Origin: Methylobacterium sp. SyP6R
GTDB taxonomy: Bacteria > Pseudomonadota > Alphaproteobacteria > Rhizobiales > Beijerinckiaceae
Reading direction: 5' to 3'
Assembly: GCF_019216885.1 (NCBI RefSeq)
Contig: NZ_JAAQRC020000002.1
Coordinates: 715,001-742,825 of the forward strand
Length of the DNA stretch: 27,825 nucleotides
The notes under the pieces were generated by a model that did not search any database, was not told where the DNA came from, and was given only the letters and a program-made list of their open reading frames with translations. Position numbers and translations under genes: made by a program. Shown piece after piece: positions 22,621-27,825 of this stretch. Position 1 is the first letter of the stretch. Each line of letters opens with the position of its first letter.

Positions 22621-25600
22621 CGCCGCGCCTCCCGTCGCCCGCCGCATCCAGAGCCGCCGATTCCAGCGCCGCCGATTCCAGCACCGCCATGTAGCGGGGC
22701 AGGTCGTAGGCCTGCACGAGGCCGCGCAGCTCGGCCAGGAGTGGTTCGGCCATGAGCGGCTCGGGCGTTCCCGCCTCGATCTCGGTGAGCTTCGCCTCGA
22801 TGCCCCGGACATGGCCGATGCGCCCGAGCCGGAGCAGTTCGGCGACCTCGTCCGGGTGCGCCCGGCGCGCTTTGAGCCCGGCGGCCGGCGCTGCGTCGGT
22901 CGTCCATTCGAGGCCGAGCAGCGCCTGGATGCGGGCGAGCAGGTCGCGCAGGTCGAAGGGCTTGGCGATCATCGCGTCGTGCGGCGCGTCCTCGCCCCGC
23001 ACCGGGCTGATCTCGTGGGCATTGGCCGACAGCATGGCGATGCGGGCCGGGCCGTGGCCGGCGGCCCGCAGGGCCCGGGCGAGTTCCCAGCCGGACATGC
23101 CCGGCATCGCGATGTCGAGGAGGAACAGGTCCGGCCGGCACTCCGCCGCGAGATCGAGGCAGGTCGGCCCGTCGGCGGCCGAGAGCAGGGTGAAGCCGAG
23201 GGGGCCGAGGATCTCGCGCATCAACTCGCGATGGGCCGGGTCGTCGTCGACGACGAAGATCGTGCGCCGGCGCCCGGCATAGCCGGTGACCGGCGCCTCG
23301 GCCGGGGCGGCGCGGGCGGGCTCGGGCAGGGCGGAGAGCATCAGCCGCAACCGGAACGTGCTGCCGCGCCCGAGGTCGCTCGCGACCGCGATCTCCCCGC
23401 CCATCACCTGGGCGAGCAGATGTGCGATGGTCAGCCCGAGCCCGGTGCCGGGCGTGGCGGTCGCCGCGGGCAGCGAGCCGCGCACGAACGGCTCGAAGAT
23501 CCGCTGGCGGTCGGCCTCCGGGATGCCGGTGCCGGTATCGGTCACGGCGAACTCGGCGATCTGGCTGCGATAGGTCAGCGTCAGCCCGACCTCGCCCTTC
23601 GCGGTGAACTTGATCGCGTTCGAGATCAGGTTGAGCAGGATCTGGCGCAGGCGCTTCTCGTCGGTGGCGACGAGGGCCGGTAACGCCTTCGGCCGTGAGA
23701 AGCGGAAGGCGAGCCCCGCGGCCTCGGCTTGCGGCCGGCACATGTCGACGATCTGGTCGAGGAACTCGGGCAGCCGCACCACGTCGCGGTGGAGCTGGAG
23801 CCGGCCCGCCTCCATGCGCGAGATGTCGAGGAGCCCGTCGATCAGCCCGGACAGGTGCTCGGCGCTGCGGCGGATCACCCTGAGGCCCGCCTGGCGCTGG
23901 GGCGGGATGGCGGGGTCGGATTCCAGCAGCTGCGCGTAGCCGAGCACCGCGTTGAGCGGCGTGCGCAATTCGTGGCTCAGGCCGGTCACGTAGCGGCTCT
24001 TGGCGAGGTTGGCGGCCTCGGCCGCCTCCTTCGCCTTCTGGAGCTTGGCGTCGGTGATCTTGTGGGCGGCGATCTCGGCCCGGTGCAGCGCGGTCTGGCG
24101 GGCGCTCTCCTCCTGGGCGACGCGGCGGCTCTCCTGGGCCAGCACGAACAGCCAGGCCACCACCCCGAAGATCACCGCCATGACGCAGAACACCGCCTGG
24201 AGCGCCTGGGCCAGCACGGCGCGGTGCTCCGCCGGACGATGCGCCGCCTCGGCGTAGATGGCGCCGAGGATCAGCCCGGCGGTGCAGCAGAGCGCCAGCA
24301 TCACCCCGGCATAGCGCCCGAGGCGTGAATCGACGAGGGCGGCGGCGCGGGCCGGCAGCAGGCGCCCGGCGACGCGGCGGGCCTGGGCTCCCAGCCGCGC
24401 ATGCGGCTTGCACAGGTCGCCGCAGCGCGCGTCGAGGGAGCAGCACAGCGAGCAGATCGGCACCCCGTAGGCCGGGCAATGGGCCATGTCCTCGTGCTCG
24501 AATCCATGCTCGCACACCCCGCAGGTGATCTCCGGGCGAAGGCGCCAGTGCCGGCGGGGCCGGCGCGCGAGGTAGTAGCGCCCGCCCGTCGCCCAGGCGA
24601 TGAGCGGGGCCGCCGCGAAGGCGGTGGCGAGCGCCACGAAGGCCGCGAAGGCCTGGGCCCCCGCGCCGAACAGACCCGCATGGGCGAGGCCGGCGACGAG
24701 GCAGGCGAGCGCCATCGCGCCGGTGCCGACCGGGTTCACGTCGTAGAGGTGCGCGCGCTTGAACTCGATGCCCGGCGGCGAAAGCCTCAGCGGCTTGTTG
24801 ACCACGAGATCCGCCACCAGCGCCCCGATCCAGGCCGCCGCCACCAGGGCGTAAATGCCGAGCGTCCGCTCCAGGGTCTTGTAGACGCCGAGCTCCATCA
24901 GCATGAGCGCGATGGCGACGTTGAAGACGAGCCAGACCACGCGCCCCGGATGGCTGTGGGTCAGGCGCGAGAAGAAGTTCGACCACGCGATCGAGCCCGC
25001 ATAGGCGTTGGTCACGTTGATCTTGAGCTGCGACAGCACGACGAACAGGGTGGTGAGCGCGATCGCGGCCCCGGGCGCCGAGACGACGTAGCCGAAGGCG
25101 ACCGCGTACATCTGCGTCGGCTCGCTGGCGCGCTCCGCCGGCACGCCATGGGCGAGCGCCAGCACGGCGAGGAACGAGCCGAGCAGGATCTTGAGGCCGC
25201 CCGGCACGATCCAGCCCGCCCCCGCCCCCAGTACGGCGGCCCACCAGCGCCCGCGCCGGCCAGGCTCCTCCGGCGGTACGAAGCGCAGGAAATCGACCTG
25301 CTCGCCGATCTGCGCGATGAGCGCGAACAGGATCCCGCAGGCCGCGCCGTAGAGGAGGAGGTCGAAGCCCTCACCTCGCTCGCCGGCAAGGCCCGCATGC
25401 CTCATCCAGGCATCGAGCGGCGCATCCGCGTGAGCCGCGATGCAGGCGATCGGCAGGAGGTTGAGCGCGAGCCAGACCGGCTGCGTCACGAGCTGGAACC
25501 GGCTGATCAGCGCGATGCCGTAGGTGACCAGCGGGATCACCGCCAGCGCGCTGACGAGGTAGCCGATGGCGAGCGGCAGCCCGAAGCCGAGTTCGAGGGC

Positions 25601-26017
25601 GAGCGCCAGGATGGCGGCCTCGATGGCGAAGAACAGGTAGGTGAAGCTCGCGTAGATCAGCGAGGTGATGGTCGAGCCGATATAGCCGAAGCCCGCGCCC
25701 CGGGTGAGCAGGTCGACGTCGAGCCCGTAACGGGCGGCGTAGGCGCTCACCGGCATGCCGGTGAGGAAGATCACCAGCCCGACCGTGAGCACGGCCCACA
25801 GCGTGTTGGTGAATCCGCTCGACAGGATCAGGGTGCCGCCGATCGCCTCGAGCGCCAGGAAGGCGACCGAGCCGAGCGCCGTCTGGGCGACCCGCCAGCC
25901 CGACCAGCGCCGGGCGCGCTTGGCCGTGAAGCGCAGCGCGAAATCCTCCAGGGTCTCGTTCGCGACCCACTGGTTGTACTCGCGGCGGACCGGGATGATG
26001 CGCTGTCGTCCGGGCAT
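22613..26017 (-). CDS. Permease-fused hybrid histidine kinase
   Basis: The 1134-residue inner-membrane protein combines several modules. Residues ~45-430 form a multi-pass domain resembling NCS1 purine/cytosine permeases. A Cys-rich, zinc-ribbon-like segment follows (CGVCEHGFEHEDMAHCPAYG, then ICSLCCSLDARCGDLC), then two more membrane segments and a short coiled coil (TDAKLQKAKEAAEAANLAKS). The HisKA phospho-site is His682 in GLSHELRTPLNAVLGYAQLL. The HATPase has an N-box LLNLISNAIKF, DTGTGIP and GTGLGLTIA. A receiver domain with Asp968 in LLDIAMPGMSG and a C-terminal tail complete the protein. The permease part may sense a ligand directly or through transport. ATG at 26017 has GGAGG only ~4 nt upstream, so a slightly later start is possible. 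It is divergent from urtA and overlaps the response regulator. Confidence 0.92.
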   Translation of the reverse strand: MPGRQRIIPVRREYNQWVANETLEDFALRFTAKRARRWSGWRVAQTALGSVAFLALEAIGGTLILSSGFTNTLWAVLTVGLVIFLTGMPVSAYAARYGLDVDLLTRGAGFGYIGSTITSLIYASFTYLFFAIEAAILALALELGFGLPLAIGYLVSALAVIPLVTYGIALISRFQLVTQPVWLALNLLPIACIAAHADAPLDAWMRHAGLAGERGEGFDLLLYGAACGILFALIAQIGEQVDFLRFVPPEEPGRRGRWWAAVLGAGAGWIVPGGLKILLGSFLAVLALAHGVPAERASEPTQMYAVAFGYVVSAPGAAIALTTLFVVLSQLKINVTNAYAGSIAWSNFFSRLTHSHPGRVVWLVFNVAIALMLMELGVYKTLERTLGIYALVAAAWIGALVADLVVNKPLRLSPPGIEFKRAHLYDVNPVGTGAMALACLVAGLAHAGLFGAGAQAFAAFVALATAFAAAPLIAWATGGRYYLARRPRRHWRLRPEITCGVCEHGFEHEDMAHCPAYGVPICSLCCSLDARCGDLCKPHARLGAQARRVAGRLLPARAAALVDSRLGRYAGVMLALCCTAGLILGAIYAEAAHRPAEHRAVLAQALQAVFCVMAVIFGVVAWLFVLAQESRRVAQEESARQTALHRAEIAAHKITDAKLQKAKEAAEAANLAKSRYVTGLSHELRTPLNAVLGYAQLLESDPAIPPQRQAGLRVIRRSAEHLSGLIDGLLDISRMEAGRLQLHRDVVRLPEFLDQIVDMCRPQAEAAGLAFRFSRPKALPALVATDEKRLRQILLNLISNAIKFTAKGEVGLTLTYRSQIAEFAVTDTGTGIPEADRQRIFEPFVRGSLPAATATPGTGLGLTIAHLLAQVMGGEIAVASDLGRGSTFRLRLMLSALPEPARAAPAEAPVTGYAGRRRTIFVVDDDPAHRELMREILGPLGFTLLSAADGPTCLDLAAECRPDLFLLDIAMPGMSGWELARALRAAGHGPARIAMLSANAHEISPVRGEDAPHDAMIAKPFDLRDLLARIQALLGLEWTTDAAPAAGLKARRAHPDEVAELLRLGRIGHVRGIEAKLTEIEAGTPEPLMAEPLLAELRGLVQAYDLPRYMAVLESAALESAALDAAGDGRRGDA

Positions 26018-26246
26018 GGGCCTCCGTCGTCGCGCCCGCGGCAGTGCGGGATCCGGGGGGAATTCCCTCGCCGAAATGCTCTCGTGCGAGAGGCACGGGG
26101 GCGCATGATCCTGTCCGGCTTCGGCCCGCCGCGGAATACGCAAAAACGCGTATATGCTGCGGCGCAATACGCCACCTAGCCTGAGTTCCGGATGCGGCGG
26201 GCAAGACCCTCGAGGGAACGCCCGGACGGAACGACAGGAGAGGACG
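26018..26246. promoter_or_regulatory. Divergent promoter region between the hybrid kinase and urtA
   Basis: These 229 bp must hold both divergent promoters. They include an inverted repeat ATACGC (26136-26141) / GCGTAT (26148-26153) around AAAAAC. AATACGC (26135-26141) is repeated directly as AATACGC (26166-26172), 31 bp apart, about three helical turns. This layout could be a binding site for the LuxR-type regulator. I could not assign -35/-10 elements with confidence. Confidence 0.45.
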
Positions 26247-27503
26247 ATGGCTGAGAACGACGGGGGCCTCGAATCGGCGTTGCGGCGGCGGCTGCTCATG
26301 GGGCTCGCCGCGGCACCGGCCGCGGCGCTTCTGCCCCGCCTCGCGCTCGCCGCCGCCCCGCCGACCGCGGCCGTCAACACGACCGGCCTCGCCGTGACCG
26401 ACACCGAGGTGACGGTCGGCATCCTGCATTCCGTCACCGGCACGATGGCGATCTCCGAGACCGGGGCGCAGCAGGCGGAAAAACTCGCGATCGAGGAGAT
26501 CAACGCGGCCGGCGGCGTGCTCGGCCGCAAGATCAAGGTGATCCAGGAGGACGGCGCCTCCGACTGGCCGACCTTCGCCGAGAAGGCCAAGAAGCTGCTC
26601 GTCAACGACAAGTGCGCGGCGGTGATGGGCTGCTGGACTTCGGCCTCGCGCAAGGCGGTGCTGCCGGTCTTCGAGCAATATAACGGCATGCTGTATTACC
26701 CGACCTTCTACGAGGGCCTGGAGCAGTCGAAGAACGTCATCTATACCGGCCAGGAGGCGACGCAGCAGATCCTCGCCAGCCTCGATTGGGTGGCGAAGGA
26801 GAAGGACGCCAGGACCTTCTTCTTCATCGGCTCCGATTACATCTGGCCGCGCACCTCGAACAAGATCGCCCGCAAGCACGTCGAGAACGTGCTGAAGGGC
26901 AAGGTCGTCGGCGAGGAATATTTCCCGCTCGGCCACACCCAGTTCAATTCGGTCATCAACAAGATCAAGCTGACGAAGCCGAACGTGATCTTCACCGACG
27001 TGGTCGGCGGCTCGAACGTGGCGTTCTACAAGCAGCTGAAGGCGGCCGGCATCGATCTGTCGAAGCAGGTACTGATGACGATCTCGGTCACCGAGGACGA
27101 GATCGACGGCATCGGCGGCGAGAACATCGCCGGCGCCTATGCCTGCATGAAGTACTTCCAGTCGCTGAAGAACCCGAACAACGAGAAATTCGTCGCCGCC
27201 TTCAAGAAGATGTGGGGCGACAAGACGGTGATCGGCGACGTGACCCAAGCCGCCTATCTCGGGCCCTACCTGTGGAAGCTCACCGTCGAGAAGGCCGGCT
27301 CGTTCGACGTCGACAAGGTCGCGGCGGCCTCGGGCGGGATCGAGTTCAAAGGCGCGCCGGAGGGCTACGTCCGCATCCACCCCAACCATCACCTCTGGTC
27401 GAAGACCCGGGTCGGCAAGGCGCTGCCTAACGGCCAGTTCGAGGTGGTCTACGAGAGCGCCGACCTGATCGAGCCGAACCCGTTCCCGAAGGGATACCAG
27501 TAA
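26247..27503 (+). CDS. urtA: Urea ABC transporter substrate-binding protein
   Basis: The 418-residue periplasmic protein has a Tat-like twin-Arg signal (RRRLLMGLAAAPAAALLPRL, from residue ~13). It is followed by a type I periplasmic binding domain of the urea/short-chain-amide group (VTVGILHSVTGTMAISETGA, IEEINAAGGVLGRKI, GCWTSASRKAVLPVFE, YYPTFYEGLEQSKNVIYTG). Length and sequence match UrtA of cyanobacteria and rhizobia. It delivers urea to UrtBCDE, whose genes are not within the window; the sequence after the stop is a repeat block. The start at 26247 follows AGGAGAGG. The adjacent permease-like sensor kinase and regulator suggest nitrogen- or urea-responsive control. Confidence 0.95.
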   Translation: MAENDGGLESALRRRLLMGLAAAPAAALLPRLALAAAPPTAAVNTTGLAVTDTEVTVGILHSVTGTMAISETGAQQAEKLAIEEINAAGGVLGRKIKVIQEDGASDWPTFAEKAKKLLVNDKCAAVMGCWTSASRKAVLPVFEQYNGMLYYPTFYEGLEQSKNVIYTGQEATQQILASLDWVAKEKDARTFFFIGSDYIWPRTSNKIARKHVENVLKGKVVGEEYFPLGHTQFNSVINKIKLTKPNVIFTDVVGGSNVAFYKQLKAAGIDLSKQVLMTISVTEDEIDGIGGENIAGAYACMKYFQSLKNPNNEKFVAAFKKMWGDKTVIGDVTQAAYLGPYLWKLTVEKAGSFDVDKVAAASGGIEFKGAPEGYVRIHPNHHLWSKTRVGKALPNGQFEVVYESADLIEPNPFPKGYQ

Positions 27504-27825
27504 GCGCCGACCCGAACCCTCCCCCCTCTGCGCAGGGCTGTCCGGGGAAAGAAGTGGCGCTGGAAATCCCCTCTCCCCGCGGGCGGGGAGAGGCTTTCGT
27601 CCCCCTTGTCGGGGACGAAAGGAGCGGAGGCGAAAGCCGCAGCGAGGGTGAGGGGGTGTTTTCCGGAGGAGCCTCACTCGTCGAGCCCCCCTCACCCTCG
27701 CCCTTCGGGCTTCCTGAGCCCCTTCGGAGCTCAGGCCTCTCCCCGCAACGAAGTCGGGCTTGCCCGACTTCGTCCGTCGCTTGCAGATCCCGGGCAAGCC
27801 CGGGATCTGTCGGGGAGAGGGGAAA
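27504..27825. repeat. Composite palindromic repeat block downstream of urtA
   Basis: After ~60 bp without features, 27567-27823 is a nest of perfect inverted repeats. An 11-bp pair lies at 27570-27580/27583-27593 and an 11-bp pair with a 6-nt loop at 27594-27604/27611-27621. A 15-bp pair lies at 27642-27656/27687-27701 and a 7-bp pair at 27713-27719/27729-27735. Two 12-bp pairs with 2-nt centres lie at 27748-27759/27762-27773 and 27784-27795/27798-27809. The whole is framed by inverted 13-bp ends, TCCCCTCTCCCCG (27567-27579) and its complement (27811-27823). This looks like a REP/BIME- or MITE-like intergenic element. It could also terminate urtA transcription or shape mRNA ends. No gene is seen. 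Confidence 0.8.

Noticed and set aside
22563..25244. Minus-strand frame of 893 codons
   Set aside because: Frame-shifted shadow of the hybrid kinase; the kinase frame contains H, N, G and receiver motifs.
25371..27797. Minus-strand frame of 808 codons
   Set aside because: Antisense of urtA joined to a shadow of the kinase N-terminus.

Overview
The window looks like a chromosomal segment from a GC-rich alphaproteobacterium, most likely Methylobacteriaceae (Methylobacterium or a close relative). This rests on the 16S rRNA gene at the left edge, read by eye without alignment, and on the very GC-rich right half with its dense palindromic intergenic repeats. Layout from left to right: (1) the 5' nine-tenths of a minus-strand 16S rRNA gene (1-1307), with its leader, boxA and a near-consensus promoter (1308-1715). 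(2) A minus-strand gene train from 12683 down to 1716, mostly with stop/start overlaps, which I read as a small-molecule biosynthetic cluster. (3) An unusually AT-rich, gene-poor stretch (12684-13989). (4) A redox locus: ferritin-like protein, GMC flavoprotein and its small subunit on the minus strand (13990-17327), then a nuclease-fold protein, an unrecognised 414-residue protein and a Dyp peroxidase on the plus strand (17415-21678). (5) A two-component system, a LuxR-type response regulator and a permease-fused hybrid histidine kinase, transcribed away from urtA, a urea ABC transporter binding protein (21706-27503). (6) A block of nested palindromes at the right edge.

The most interesting part is the cluster at 1716-12683. 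In transcription order it encodes: a BacA-like protein of the prephenate decarboxylase type; an RraA/HMG-aldolase-fold protein; a branched-chain-type aminotransferase; a free-amino-acid-hydroxylase-type Fe(II)/2OG enzyme; a YciI-like protein; a carrier protein; a stand-alone adenylation enzyme; a second carrier protein; an Fe(II)/2OG enzyme strongly resembling the halogenase SyrB2, with HQA in place of HxD; a shortened KAS III-like acyltransferase; an alpha/beta hydrolase; a SnoaL/NTF2-like protein; a LysE/RhtB exporter; a serine acetyltransferase; and, after a gap, a CPA2 antiporter.

The inferred logic is as follows. An unusual 2-oxo acid is made and transaminated, possibly hydroxylated as a free amino acid, adenylated and loaded on a carrier protein, and chlorinated while tethered. 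It is then moved or released by the KAS III-like and alpha/beta-hydrolase proteins and exported. The serine acetyltransferase could supply O-acetylserine or act as a resistant copy of a target. The product is probably a small non-proteinogenic, possibly chlorinated, amino acid or dipeptide-like antimetabolite. Its structure cannot be read from the sequence.

The cluster is visibly less GC-rich than the right half, sits between an rRNA operon and an AT-rich tract, and has no regulator of its own, which fits horizontal acquisition. The right part looks like ordinary chromosome for this group, although the ferritin-like/GMC/unknown/Dyp arrangement is unusual.
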